A stretch of 56,584 nt of DNA from Deltaproteobacteria bacterium (GTDB lineage: Bacteria; Desulfobacterota; Desulfuromonadia; Desulfuromonadales; BM103). How positions within the stretch are numbered: position 1 is the stretch's first letter; each line of letters opens with the position of its first letter. The stretch covers positions 1 to 56,584 of the forward strand of contig JAJRRB010000005.1 in assembly GCA_024279915.1 (NCBI GenBank), read 5' to 3'. The notes under the pieces were generated by a model. The model was not told the DNA's origin and ran no database searches. It worked only from the letters and a program-made list of their open reading frames with translations. Shown piece after piece: positions 17,642 to 25,793 of this stretch. The position numbers were made by a program, and so were the translations under genes.

Positions 17642-19063
17642 ATGAGTACAGAAATGGATAGAATTCTGGTTGCAGACGATGATGCGGTCATCCGTGAGGG
17701 GTTGCGACGTATTCTCACTACGGAAGGCTATGAAGTTGAAACAGTCAGTAATGGTCGAGCGGCGTTGGAGCGATTGGGAGAGCAAATGTTCAAATTGCTT
17801 GTGACGGATTTGAAAATGCCCGGTATGAGCGGATTGGAAGTGCTGCAGTCACTACGCACTTTCCAGCCAGAGTTGCCGGTAGTTTTGATTACTGGTTACG
17901 CGGCCATTGATAATGCCGTTGAGGCGATGAAAAATGGTGCGACAGATTACTTGTCCAAACCATTTGCCAATGAGGAACTTATCAGCAAGGTTAAGAATGC
18001 CATAAAAACCAGGGCAGTGCTGATTGATGATATCTGTCTGAATCGGGAGATGAGCGAAACCCACGGTTTTGAGAGCTTGATAGGCGACAGCCGTGAAATG
18101 AAACAACTTTATCAGCGCATCATGCAGGTCGCTCCGACTGACAGTACCATTTTGATCCATGGCGAAAGTGGCACGGGGAAAGAGTTGGTTGCCCGTGCCA
18201 TACACGCACACAGTCCGCGACGTTCACAACCCTTTGTTGCGATCGATTGTACCGCTCTTGCGGAAAGCTTGCTGGAAAGTGAACTGTTCGGTCATGTCAA
18301 AGGATCCTTCACCGGTGCAACCCAGACCAAGCGCGGGCTCTTCGAAGTTGCCGAAGGGGGTACGCTGCTACTTGACGAGGTCGGCAATATCAGTCTGACG
18401 ACTCAGGCCAAACTGCTACGTGTTCTACAGGAGCGTATTGTTACACCGATCGGTGGGATCAAGCCTATTCCAATCGATATTCGCCTGGTTGCCGCCACCA
18501 ATGTCAAGCTGCAGGAAATGATCAAAAAGGGGACTTTCCGTGAGGATCTCTTCTTCAGGCTCAATATTATACCAATTGAACTGCCCCCCCTGAGAGATCG
18601 CAAGGGTGATTTGATGCTGTTGGCGAGCAAGTTCCTCAAGCGTTTCGCCGAGGAGAATGGCAAGGAGATTCGAGGCTTCAGTCCGGATGTAATCGAGCAA
18701 CTGGAACATTATGATTTTCCGGGCAATGTTCGTGAGCTTGAGAACCTCATCGAGCGGGCTGTGGTTCTTTCTAATTCAGATTTCCTTCAGCGCCAGGATC
18801 TGGAAATGCCGGGTGACGAGCACGCCACGATATCTTCGGTCGTCAGCGCTGTTCCTCTTGATGCAAACGAATTGAAAGAGCGCAAGCGTGTACTGCGTGA
18901 AGAGGCTGTCGTGCCACTGGAAAGAGCCTTTTTGCTGAGCGCACTGGACCGTAACGATTGGAATATTACCAGAGCTGCAGAAGAGGTTGGCATGCAGCGG
19001 CCTAATGTCCAGGCCATGCTCAAAAAACAGGGGATCAGTATCCGTTCAAGAATGGTTGAGTAG
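17642..19063 (+). CDS. NtrC-family sigma-54 response regulator
   Basis: A 473-residue activator and evident partner of the kinase at 15968. Receiver domain residues 6-120 with the acidic pocket DDD (12-14), phospho-acceptor D56 in TDLKMPG and a C-terminal SKP lysine. The AAA+ domain has Walker A GESGTGKE (about 174), the sigma-54 loop as GSFTGA (about 221, with S in place of the commoner A) and LLLDEVGN. The C-terminus (about 440-473) is a Fis-type helix-turn-helix, ITRAAEEVGMQRPNVQAMLKK. A terminator and then a sigma-54 promoter follow, so the cytochrome operon downstream is its likely target. Confidence 0.93.
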   Translation: MSTEMDRILVADDDAVIREGLRRILTTEGYEVETVSNGRAALERLGEQMFKLLVTDLKMPGMSGLEVLQSLRTFQPELPVVLITGYAAIDNAVEAMKNGATDYLSKPFANEELISKVKNAIKTRAVLIDDICLNREMSETHGFESLIGDSREMKQLYQRIMQVAPTDSTILIHGESGTGKELVARAIHAHSPRRSQPFVAIDCTALAESLLESELFGHVKGSFTGATQTKRGLFEVAEGGTLLLDEVGNISLTTQAKLLRVLQERIVTPIGGIKPIPIDIRLVAATNVKLQEMIKKGTFREDLFFRLNIIPIELPPLRDRKGDLMLLASKFLKRFAEENGKEIRGFSPDVIEQLEHYDFPGNVRELENLIERAVVLSNSDFLQRQDLEMPGDEHATISSVVSAVPLDANELKERKRVLREEAVVPLERAFLLSALDRNDWNITRAAEEVGMQRPNVQAMLKKQGISIRSRMVE

Positions 19064-19114
19064 GAGAGAGTCTGGTCTAAATCCATTGTAACGAAATAAA
19101 TAACAAATATAATC

Positions 19115-19147
19115 GCAGTGTATATTTTTATTATACACTGCTTTTCT
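19115..19147 (+). terminator. intrinsic terminator after the response regulator gene
   Basis: Perfect 10-bp stem GCAGTGTATA (19115-19124) and TATACACTGC (19132-19141), a 7-nt loop, then TTTTCTTT. It separates the regulatory operon from the sigma-54 promoter. The T- and A-rich flanks suggest it may work both ways. Confidence 0.85.
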
Positions 19148-19337
19148 TTGAGTAAACCTTCTGTTTTTCAGGTACTTACGATAACCGCTGGTGGCATTCG
19201 CTCACTTCCTCAGTTTGTCCTGTATGTTTTTCTTATACATCTTCCCTTAACTAGAGAGGTATTGGGTCTTGTTGCAACCGGCACATAATCCTTTTAAAAC
19301 AGGACCTTAAAATAATTAAATAAAAATATTCTAAGAA

Positions 19338-19353
19338 TGGCACGACCAATGCA
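19338..19353 (+). promoter_or_regulatory. sigma-54 promoter of the cytochrome operon
   Basis: TGGCACGACCAATGCA matches the -24/-12 consensus TGGCACG-N4-TTGCA with one mismatch; GG and GC are separated by the required 10 bp. The start should be near 19365, 55 nt before the first gene. The 185 bp between the terminator and this site leave room for enhancer sites; the palindrome GTTGCAAC near 19271 is a candidate, unproven. Confidence 0.85.
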
Positions 19354-19419
19354 ACCTTCCTCACTGCGAGAATAAAAAGCTGATACTGAAAAAACGAGAT
19401 CAGCTGGAAGGAGGATGTT

Positions 19420-19638
19420 ATGAAAACACTGAGAATATTACTATCAATGGCGGTCGGCAGCGCTTCTGTCGTTTATGCGACAACAGCTGCTCCCAGTGAA
19501 AGTACAGGGTTTCTGACCTACTGCTTTGTCGGCTTCTTCGCCATTATTATTGTGTTTCAGTTGATGCCAGCGATGGTTCTCTTTGCTGGAATGGTCAAGG
19601 GACTCTTTTCCCGTCCGGAGAAGTCTTCCACAAAATAA
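19420..19638 (+). CDS. 72-residue membrane protein, first gene of the cytochrome operon
   Basis: Starts with a likely signal peptide (residues 1-21, ending VYATTAA) and has one strong membrane segment about 32-62, followed by a short basic tail. The ribosome site AAGGAGG lies 5 nt before the ATG. Unknown function; as the first gene behind the sigma-54 promoter it is probably a small subunit or assembly helper of the membrane complex encoded downstream. Confidence 0.75.
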   Translation: MKTLRILLSMAVGSASVVYATTAAPSESTGFLTYCFVGFFAIIIVFQLMPAMVLFAGMVKGLFSRPEKSSTK

Positions 19639-19715
19639 CGACGGGATTGGACCTGTCTCCGAATTGGAGATGGTCTGGGCCGATTGGTGACAGTCTGGTT
19701 TGCGGCAGGAGAATA

Positions 19716-20126
19716 ATGATGATGCAGATGCCAGGATTACTCATCGCAGATGAAGATGTTCTGTCGAGAAAACGCATGGCGGATCTGTTTATCGATGCTG
19801 GTTATCAGGTGACAGTGACCAACTCGGCCGCAGGAGTTCTTTATGGAACTCTCAAGAAAACGGCTCAGGTGGTTTTACTCAGTCCCAAGTTCGATGAATT
19901 GCTGGCAACCGATTTGATTCCACTTCTAAAGCAGTGCAACCGCAACCTGAGCATTATCCTGGTTGCCAGCGAACTACCCTTGGCATTGATTCGCAAGGCG
20001 CGTAGCGAGGGCATTTTTTATCATGCCCTGAAGCCAACCAAGGCTGGAGATGAAGAGGAATTGCGACAGGCTGTTAAATGTGCATTCAAAAAGATGACTC
20101 AAAACCCTGCAGCTGAAGAGCTGTAA
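19716..20126 (+). CDS. receiver-like protein lacking the phospho-acceptor aspartate
   Basis: A 136-residue single-domain protein with the alternating pattern of a CheY-type receiver: LLIADED at the first strand with the acidic pocket kept, then QVVLLSPKFDE where the phosphorylated Asp is normally at the end of the third strand and here is Ser, IILVAS, and a conserved Lys in ALKP. Such pseudo-receivers act as protein-protein modules rather than phosphoryl acceptors. CAGGAG precedes ATG 19716 by 4-5 nt; further ATGs at 19719 and 19722 are possible. It is embedded between membrane-protein genes of an electron-transfer operon, an unusual place. Confidence 0.75.
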   Translation: MMMQMPGLLIADEDVLSRKRMADLFIDAGYQVTVTNSAAGVLYGTLKKTAQVVLLSPKFDELLATDLIPLLKQCNRNLSIILVASELPLALIRKARSEGIFYHALKPTKAGDEEELRQAVKCAFKKMTQNPAAEEL

Positions 20127-20169
20127 TAAACTATGAATCACAACAACAAAACAATGAAAGGAGAAGGGT

Positions 20170-20340
20170 ATGTTTAACGAGCTACTTGGCAAAATTGGTG
20201 AATTTGAAACTGTTTACACCATGGTGGATTACTACACGTACATCAAAACCGTTGAATATCTTATCTGTGTCGCATTCTTCATTGCCTTCCCGATGTTCTT
20301 TAAATACATCAACACAAAGCCCGGGAATCTCAGCGAATGA
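20170..20340 (+). CDS. 56-residue single-span membrane protein of the cytochrome complex operon
   Basis: Small gene with a good ribosome site (AAGGAG 6 nt before ATG). The peptide begins with a polar amphipathic part containing EFETVYTMVDYYTYIKTVEY and has a membrane segment about residues 29-46, rich in Phe, ending in a short polar tail. Tiny subunits like this accompany NrfD-type quinol complexes such as Hmc. The exact role is unknown. Confidence 0.7.
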   Translation: MFNELLGKIGEFETVYTMVDYYTYIKTVEYLICVAFFIAFPMFFKYINTKPGNLSE

Positions 20341-20381
20341 AAATGCCGTATGGCATTCATTGAATTAGAGGAGAGAGAATC

Positions 20382-20894
20382 ATGAACGCTAAGCAAATCT
20401 TAACCACCCTGATGATGGTACTGGCCCTCATAGTAGTGGGAAGTACGGCCATGGCTGCTGATATGCCAGAGCAGGTGACGATTGATACGATGGTCGAACT
20501 CTTCGAGGCCGTCGAGTTCGATCACGACATGCAGTCCGAGCTGGGTGAAGATTGTTCGGTCTGTCATCACCACACAACAGGAACCGGCACGACCGATGAT
20601 CGTTGCATAAGCTGCCATGCCAACAGCGATGAGCTTGAAACGGTCGCTTGTATCAACTGCCATGTCAGCGACCCGTTTTCTTCGGAACAGCTCAGCCGTG
20701 AATCACAGGAAATCTACCAGTTTCATATCGACAGGCCCGGCCTGAAGGGTGCCTATCATTGGAATTGCACCGGGTGTCATGAGGAGATGGGTGGGCCGAC
20801 AGGCTGCGAGGATTGCCACGCCAGAACGCCGGAAGGAGGCGTCTTCTATCACAAGGATGCGACCGGTTCTGCTGGCGAGGGTGGTCATCTCTGA
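20382..20894 (+). CDS. periplasmic pentahaem c-type cytochrome
   Basis: A 170-residue exported cytochrome: signal peptide residues 1-25 (cleaved near AMAAD), then five CXXCH haem-attachment motifs in order CSVCH, CISCH, CINCH, CTGCH, CEDCH, with extra His residues (HHH after the first) for bis-His ligation. This resembles the class III cytochromes c3/c7. It should take electrons from the iron-sulfur protein encoded next and pass them to other periplasmic cytochromes. Together with the next two genes it matches the three-part Cbc/CbcSTU-like arrangement of Geobacter; that assignment is by analogy. Confidence 0.9.
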   Translation: MNAKQILTTLMMVLALIVVGSTAMAADMPEQVTIDTMVELFEAVEFDHDMQSELGEDCSVCHHHTTGTGTTDDRCISCHANSDELETVACINCHVSDPFSSEQLSRESQEIYQFHIDRPGLKGAYHWNCTGCHEEMGGPTGCEDCHARTPEGGVFYHKDATGSAGEGGHL

Positions 20895-20955
20895 AGATAA
20901 TTGGTCTTGAAATGACATTTATGAGAATAAGGTTTTTAGGATAAGGAGAGTTGTT

Positions 20956-21909
20956 ATGAGTGGAATCAGTCGACGGAAATTTCTTGCTGCGAGTGTGGCA
21001 GTAGGGGCCGCCACAACCCTGGGCGGGACCAAGAAGGCCTTGGCTGCAGGGTCCTTTTCTGGCTACCCGGATGGTATGGGTGTACTGGTGGATTTAACTC
21101 GTTGTATCGGTTGCCGCAGCTGCGAAGCTGCCTGCAACAAGGAACAGAAGCTGCCCGATCCCAACCTGCCATTCGATGATATGTCGGTTTTTGACCAAAC
21201 CTTCCATCACGGCACGCAGAAGCGGCGCACCGATGAAAGTGCCTACACTGTAGTTAATCGTTACACCCCGGAGGGGAGCGATCCGATCTACCGCAAAGTG
21301 CAATGTAATCATTGCGCCGAGCCGGCTTGCCTCAGTTCCTGTTCTGTCAACGCCTACACCAAGACCAAAGAGGGTGCCGTTATTTACAATGGCAGCGTTT
21401 GCGTCGGTTGCCGAAACTGTATGATTGCTTGCCCGTTCAATGTTCCTGCCTACAGTTACTCCAGTGCTTTTGGAGCGGTTGTCAAGAAATGCATCTTCTA
21501 CCATGAAACCCGATTGAAGGATGGTCTGCCGCCAGCCTGCGTTGAGATTTGCCCACAAGAAGCTCTGACGTTCGGCAAGCGGAAAGACCTCCTCAAGATT
21601 GGCCACCAGCGCATCCAGACTCATCCGGGTCGCTACATTGATCGTATCTATGGTGAGAAAGAACTGGGTGGTACCCATTGGATGTATCTCTCGCCGATCC
21701 CCGTCGAAGAAGTTGGTTTCGATCCAAGACCGGGCAACGAGCCGATCATCAGCCACGTCAAGGATTTCCTTGGTGTCGTGCCGATGGTGCTGGCCATCTG
21801 GCCGGCATTGTTTACCGGATTCCACCTCCTGGCAAAGAATCAGGAAGGTCATGAAGACCATGAACATGAAATTGAGCAACAACATGACGAGGAGGGAGGT
21901 CAACAATGA
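20956..21909 (+). CDS. Tat-exported four-cluster ferredoxin subunit (HybA/NrfC-like)
   Basis: Starts with a twin-arginine signal SRRKFLAASVAVGAA (residues 5-19). Cysteine groups for four [4Fe-4S] clusters follow: CIGCRSCEAAC, CNHCAEPACLSSC, CVGCRNCMIAC and a last C...CVEICP. A hydrophobic segment near the C-terminus (about 272-292) anchors it to the membrane, after which comes a charged tail rich in Glu and His. It bridges the membrane quinol site and the cytochrome. The stop overlaps the next start (ATGA), so subunits are made in step. Confidence 0.92.
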   Translation: MSGISRRKFLAASVAVGAATTLGGTKKALAAGSFSGYPDGMGVLVDLTRCIGCRSCEAACNKEQKLPDPNLPFDDMSVFDQTFHHGTQKRRTDESAYTVVNRYTPEGSDPIYRKVQCNHCAEPACLSSCSVNAYTKTKEGAVIYNGSVCVGCRNCMIACPFNVPAYSYSSAFGAVVKKCIFYHETRLKDGLPPACVEICPQEALTFGKRKDLLKIGHQRIQTHPGRYIDRIYGEKELGGTHWMYLSPIPVEEVGFDPRPGNEPIISHVKDFLGVVPMVLAIWPALFTGFHLLAKNQEGHEDHEHEIEQQHDEEGGQQ

Positions 21910-23246
21910 AAAGTTTAATCAAATTGGGAGTGAAACCAGTGGACTCCCTTATCAATGAGAGAAATGACAAGAGATGGACCGTGATGGACAAACTCTTCCT
22001 TGGCCTGACCCCGGGTCAATATCTTGGCCAGGCGTTACGCAATCCTTTTAACTGGATTCTGGGGCTCATCTTCGCTGTCGGTATACCGTTGATTCTCTAT
22101 CGCTTTGTCTTTGGGCTTGGCGCAATCACTCATGCGTCCAATGATTATCCCTGGGGATTATTTCTTGGCTTTGGGCTCTTTGTCATGGTGCCGCTTTCAG
22201 CATCCGGGTTCATGCTCGGCACTACGGTTGAAATTTTCGGACGCCACGATTTTCATCCAATCGAAAGATTGGCGCTGCTCAACGGCCTGCTCGGATACTT
22301 CTTTGCAGTTATCTACCTGATGGTCGATCTTGGTCAACCGTGGCGCCTGCCTTATCCGATGTTCTGGTCCTTTGGCCCGGCTGCGGTGCTATTCCTGGTT
22401 GCCTGGCATGTCGCCACCTACCTGTCGGTGCAGATTGCCGAAGTTTCGGTGGCTTTCTTCGAGTGGATGGACTGGCTGGGTGGCAAGCGTTTCATCAGGC
22501 GGATCACCATCGGCCTGACCGTCTCCGGCATTATCCTCTCCACTTTGCATCAGGGTGCTCTGGGGGCGCTCTTTAATTACGCACCAGGGAAGGTCCACCC
22601 TCTCTGGTACTCGGCGTCTTTTCAGTGGATTCATTTCTTCGTTTCCGCGATCCCGGCAGGGCTCTACATGGTGATTGTGGTCAGCACCATTATCAAGAAG
22701 ACCATGGCCTGGCGTTGCGACGACGGCTTTCTCGATAGTCTTGATCGCTGCACTCTCGGTTTGGCCAAAGGGGCCAGCATGGGTTTGATCACCTATCTGG
22801 TTATCAAGTTTATCGGTGTTGCCCACGACAATGAATGGGCTTACCTGGCAACCGGTTGGGGAGCCTGGTTCCTCTTTGAGATGGCCGTAGGTGTTCTGCT
22901 GCCACTCGTACTCTTTGCCTACGCCATTCGTCACCAAATTGCCAGTTTGGCCCGGTGGGGTGCAGCATTTACTGTTTTCGGTATAGTCCTGAACCGTCTG
23001 AATACAGCACTGATCACTTTCAACTGGAAGCTTTATCAGGAAATCCCGCACATCTTTGAATTTATCGTCGCTGTGACGGTCTTTGCGATTTACATAACGA
23101 CCTACCGTTTCATTCTCTACCGTCTGCCGATTCTTTATTCGTGGAAAGAGCAGCCGCAAGAAGCACTTGCTCCCGAAGCGGTCAAGGTTGCACCGGTCAG
23201 AACGACAGTATCTCCGGCCAACGCCGTTTATCGCAAGATCGATTAA
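21906..23246 (+). CDS. NrfD/HybB-type integral membrane quinol-binding subunit
   Basis: A 446-residue protein with about ten membrane spans, for example WILGLIFAVGIPLILYRF and FFAVIYLMVDLGQ. It carries the polysulfide reductase NrfD pattern, including GLFLGFGLFVMVPLSASGF and a conserved Glu-Arg region after the third span. This family binds menaquinol or menaquinone in the inner membrane and exchanges electrons with an HybA-type ferredoxin, here the product of the preceding overlapping gene. No catalytic molybdenum subunit is encoded nearby, so the complex most likely feeds cytochromes. Confidence 0.92.
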   Translation: MKSLIKLGVKPVDSLINERNDKRWTVMDKLFLGLTPGQYLGQALRNPFNWILGLIFAVGIPLILYRFVFGLGAITHASNDYPWGLFLGFGLFVMVPLSASGFMLGTTVEIFGRHDFHPIERLALLNGLLGYFFAVIYLMVDLGQPWRLPYPMFWSFGPAAVLFLVAWHVATYLSVQIAEVSVAFFEWMDWLGGKRFIRRITIGLTVSGIILSTLHQGALGALFNYAPGKVHPLWYSASFQWIHFFVSAIPAGLYMVIVVSTIIKKTMAWRCDDGFLDSLDRCTLGLAKGASMGLITYLVIKFIGVAHDNEWAYLATGWGAWFLFEMAVGVLLPLVLFAYAIRHQIASLARWGAAFTVFGIVLNRLNTALITFNWKLYQEIPHIFEFIVAVTVFAIYITTYRFILYRLPILYSWKEQPQEALAPEAVKVAPVRTTVSPANAVYRKID

Positions 23247-23315
23247 GTCTGGGTTAAACGATATCTGCGGAGCCATGTCAAATGGTTCCACAGGTATCAT
23301 GCAAGGAGATTTGTC

Positions 23316-24158
23316 ATGTTCAGCAGCATAAACAGTCGCGCTATTATCCCGGTTGCCTTTGCTGTGACCGGATTTGTTATCGCCTGCAGTGTGTTGCTGT
23401 ACAGTTTTATTAAACAAGACCTTGTTGAAATCGAGATTGAACATGCTGCCGATCTGACTGATACCATTATTAAGTCAACCAGTTACGCCATGCTCAAGGA
23501 TGATCGTGAGACCTTGAGCAATATCATCATGAGCATTGGTGAGCAACAACAGGTCGAACATGTGCGGATCTTCAACAAGAAGGGGCTGATCATGTTTTCC
23601 CGTGACAGCCAGGAGCTTAACCAGCTTATCGATAAGTCGGAGGCCGGTTGCAATGAGTGTCATTCCGGGCCGGAGCCAAAACGTAGCCTGGAAGCCATGG
23701 CCCAGGCCCGCCAGTTCATCAATGACGCTGGCAAAGATGTCCTGGCAATCACTGCGCCGATCTATAATGCTCCAGAGTGCTCCAACACTGTCTGCCATTT
23801 TCATGATGCCGAACAAAGCCTGCTGGGGACTATAGATCTTGGTGTTTCACAAACACATCTCAATAAAACTCTCAGCCAATTACAAAACCGCATGATTGTG
23901 TTCAGCGGTATGATTTTGTTTCTCGCCGTCGGTGTCGTCTGCGCTCTTCTTTATCGGCAAGTTCTTTTGCCGATCAAACTGCTCGTCGACTTTACCGAAG
24001 GTAAGATGGGTGATAGTCTTACGGATGATTTTCCCGAGGTCGGCGGTGAAATTTCCCATTTGGCAAATTCCTTCCAAAAGATGACAAATCGCGTGCAGGA
24101 GCTAGAGAACCGGCTGCAGGGCAAAGACGATGCCTCCCCACCGGATTTTCGACCTTGA
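23316..24158 (+). CDS. membrane haem-type sensor with HAMP domain, no kinase
   Basis: A 280-residue protein with two membrane segments (about 9-31 and 190-212). The periplasmic domain between them holds CNECH, a standard haem c motif, and CSNTVCH, a CX4CH variant. A HAMP segment and a short coiled coil follow, and then it ends: there is no kinase or methyl-accepting domain. The periplasmic domain aligns along its length with that of the kinase at 15968 (both have an ITAPIYN- or VTTAIYN-like block before the CX4CH). It may report the redox state of the periplasm to the kinase by forming mixed dimers. That is inference. Confidence 0.82.
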   Translation: MFSSINSRAIIPVAFAVTGFVIACSVLLYSFIKQDLVEIEIEHAADLTDTIIKSTSYAMLKDDRETLSNIIMSIGEQQQVEHVRIFNKKGLIMFSRDSQELNQLIDKSEAGCNECHSGPEPKRSLEAMAQARQFINDAGKDVLAITAPIYNAPECSNTVCHFHDAEQSLLGTIDLGVSQTHLNKTLSQLQNRMIVFSGMILFLAVGVVCALLYRQVLLPIKLLVDFTEGKMGDSLTDDFPEVGGEISHLANSFQKMTNRVQELENRLQGKDDASPPDFRP

Positions 24159-24227
24159 TTGAGTCGAATGTTTTTTTGCTGACTCCGTTTTGACCGTTCT
24201 GTCACTGGCTGGCAGAGGGAGATGATC

Positions 24228-24743
24228 ATGAGCCAGGCGGAGCCACACATCAAGGAGCGGAAAGTGCCGGGACGCGAAGATTTACGGCAAAGGATCGAAG
24301 CTCGCATTCGACGGCTTGAAAGAGCCTCCGCGAACGGTCTCTGGTCGATGGCACTGTTCCTGCTGGTCAGTTTCCTTGCCTTTGAAGATTTTTCGATGTT
24401 CCCCAGTCTCAGTGATGAGACGCGCAGAATGCTTGGTGCACCGCCACCGTCAGGAATGATCAGCCTGGCTCTGGTGGTTTACGCCTTTTCCGGTATCATT
24501 CGCACCCTTGCCAGTATGAGCCAGAACATCAAGCCCTATAAGGGCCTGATGCATGTCGCTTTTTTTACTGCCTTCTATATTTTCTATCAGCTGTCAGGGG
24601 CTCTACAGGATAACTTCTGGGCGGTCTTTTTCGCCGGAATCAGCGTCATGGGGCTGGATAACTACTACCTCTGGTCGCATAGTAGTGAGGCGGTTCGTAA
24701 GGAACGGGCTCTGCTTGACAGTATGGGGGACGGGGGAGAGTAG
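24228..24743 (+). CDS. membrane protein of unknown function, last gene of the cytochrome operon
   Basis: A 171-residue protein with a charged N-terminal 30 residues (RIEARIRRLERA) and about four membrane spans (SMALFLLVSFLAF, ISLALVVYAFSGII, VAFFTAFYIFYQL, FWAVFFAGISVMG). GGGAG stands 6 nt before ATG 24228, which is preferred over ATG 24222 where the same site would touch the start codon. No family is recognised. Same strand and close spacing place it with the electron-transfer complex. Confidence 0.75.
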   Translation: MSQAEPHIKERKVPGREDLRQRIEARIRRLERASANGLWSMALFLLVSFLAFEDFSMFPSLSDETRRMLGAPPPSGMISLALVVYAFSGIIRTLASMSQNIKPYKGLMHVAFFTAFYIFYQLSGALQDNFWAVFFAGISVMGLDNYYLWSHSSEAVRKERALLDSMGDGGE

Positions 24744-25104
24744 AGAAGGTAAAAGTATTGGGAGCCGGAGGGGTAGCGCAGTAATCGGGTTTGATCTGAC
24801 AGACATCTTCTGGTTTTTCCCTGTGCGAAAAGACCAGACCTCTGTGTCCAGAAAATCCCTAGAATATGTGAGAGAATTAGTTGCGAGGGGATATATAATA
24901 ATCGTCTCTTGGGGTCTTTTCGTTGTTACCAGCTGTTACTGCTTCTCGTGATTTCTAAGAAGGAAAAGGTGTCCTAGAAGTCCTAAGATGATTTAGGAAT
25001 TGCTGCTGGAATAACTTATAAGACAGTTGAGAGAACGTGTCTCATTCACCTTGGTGTTGACACAGTGCCATGACAACTGGTTATGGATTGGAGAGTATGT
25101 TGCC
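24744..25104. other. non-coding stretch at the left edge of the palindrome array
   Basis: No convincing gene. Base composition becomes AT-rich from about 24840. It holds a dyad TCCTAA/TTTAGGA near 24980-25000 and, at 25045-25070, a block CTCATTCACCTTGGTG which is the reverse complement of the outer-arm block CACCTTGGTGAATGAG at 37189-37204. These look like decayed array elements. Confidence 0.5.
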
Positions 25105-25170
25105 AATGTGTCAGTCGCTAGGTCCTGACACTCCCTCAATACTGATTTAGTAGCGTGCAGCTGACACATT
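25105..25170 (-). repeat. array palindrome (minus orientation) behind parDE
   Basis: 66 bp with perfect 10-bp outer arms AATGTGTCAG (25105-25114) and CTGACACATT (25161-25170). Read on the minus strand it follows the parE stop, the same gene-then-palindrome order as on the plus strand further right. The inner part contains CTGCACGC, shared with the other copies. Confidence 0.75.
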
Positions 25171-25179
25171 CAATGTGGA

Positions 25180-25473
25180 CTAAAGATGCCTTTCAAAATC
25201 CATTTTCTGGTGCAATACCCTCACTACGTTAAGGATCCCACCTTTAGTCACTTTGAAGAAAATTACATGAGAGCCTGACCTGACCTTTCTGTAGCCTTTT
25301 CTCACATCACTTATATCTACAGATTTTGTGAGATCGGTGGATTGTTCTTCGATTGCAGCCCACAGCTCACGAATATATTTCTCGGCTTGCTCAGCTCCCC
25401 ATTCAGTATAGGTATAATCCCAGGCCTGCGACAGGTCTACCTTTGCTTTGGGAGATAAAGTGACTCTCCTCAT
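25180..25473 (-). CDS. parE: ParE/RelE-family toxin
   Basis: A 97-residue toxin of the RelE/ParE superfamily: LSPKAKVDLSQAWDYTYTEWG at the N-terminus, then the GYRKVRSGSHVIFFKV strand pair and a C-terminal VVRVLHQKMDFERHL, all typical of ParE. ParE poisons DNA gyrase; RelE-type members cleave mRNA, and the sequence favours ParE. The start overlaps the antitoxin stop by 4 nt. Toxin-antitoxin pairs are common stabilisers in large cassette arrays, which fits its place at the edge of this one. Confidence 0.88.
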   Translation of the reverse strand: MRRVTLSPKAKVDLSQAWDYTYTEWGAEQAEKYIRELWAAIEEQSTDLTKSVDISDVRKGYRKVRSGSHVIFFKVTKGGILNVVRVLHQKMDFERHL

Positions 25474-25703
25474 AAGGACAAGGACTTTTTCTTGTCAGCA
25501 ATGAAACTATCTATATCCAACTCAGTAGAGGGGCCTGAGTTCTCCCCTTCAATCAAGGCTTGTCGTAATTGTTCCAACTTCATGTGGTCTCTTCTGATCA
25601 GATCCCGCACGTAGTCAGAGGAGTTGGCGTATCTCCCTGAGTGTACGCATTCTTCAACCCAATCCTTCATTTGTCCTGGCAGGGATATATTCATTGTGGC
25701 CAT
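25470..25703 (-). CDS. parD: ParD-family antitoxin
   Basis: A 77-residue protein with an N-terminal ribbon-helix-helix (MATMNISLPGQMKDWVEE, then SGRYANSSDYVRDLIRRD) that binds the operon promoter, and an acidic C-terminal tail that wraps the toxin. ATG 25703 is chosen because AGGAG lies 6 nt upstream; an upstream in-frame start at 25757 has none. It forms an operon with parE. A perfect ribbon-helix-helix operator is not obvious in the short upstream region before the insertion sequence at 25794. Confidence 0.88.
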   Translation of the reverse strand: MATMNISLPGQMKDWVEECVHSGRYANSSDYVRDLIRRDHMKLEQLRQALIEGENSGPSTELDIDSFIADKKKSLSL

Positions 25704-25793
25704 AACTGTCTCCTTTCTATGCTGATTACAGAAACACCTTATGGCAATCATTGTCAATTGTCAATCTTTGCCAACATCTCTCGTGTCTAACTA

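Noticed and set aside
24553-24951. Frame overlapping the end of the last cytochrome-operon gene
   Set aside because: It overlaps a membrane-protein gene in another frame and has no ribosome site or family pattern.
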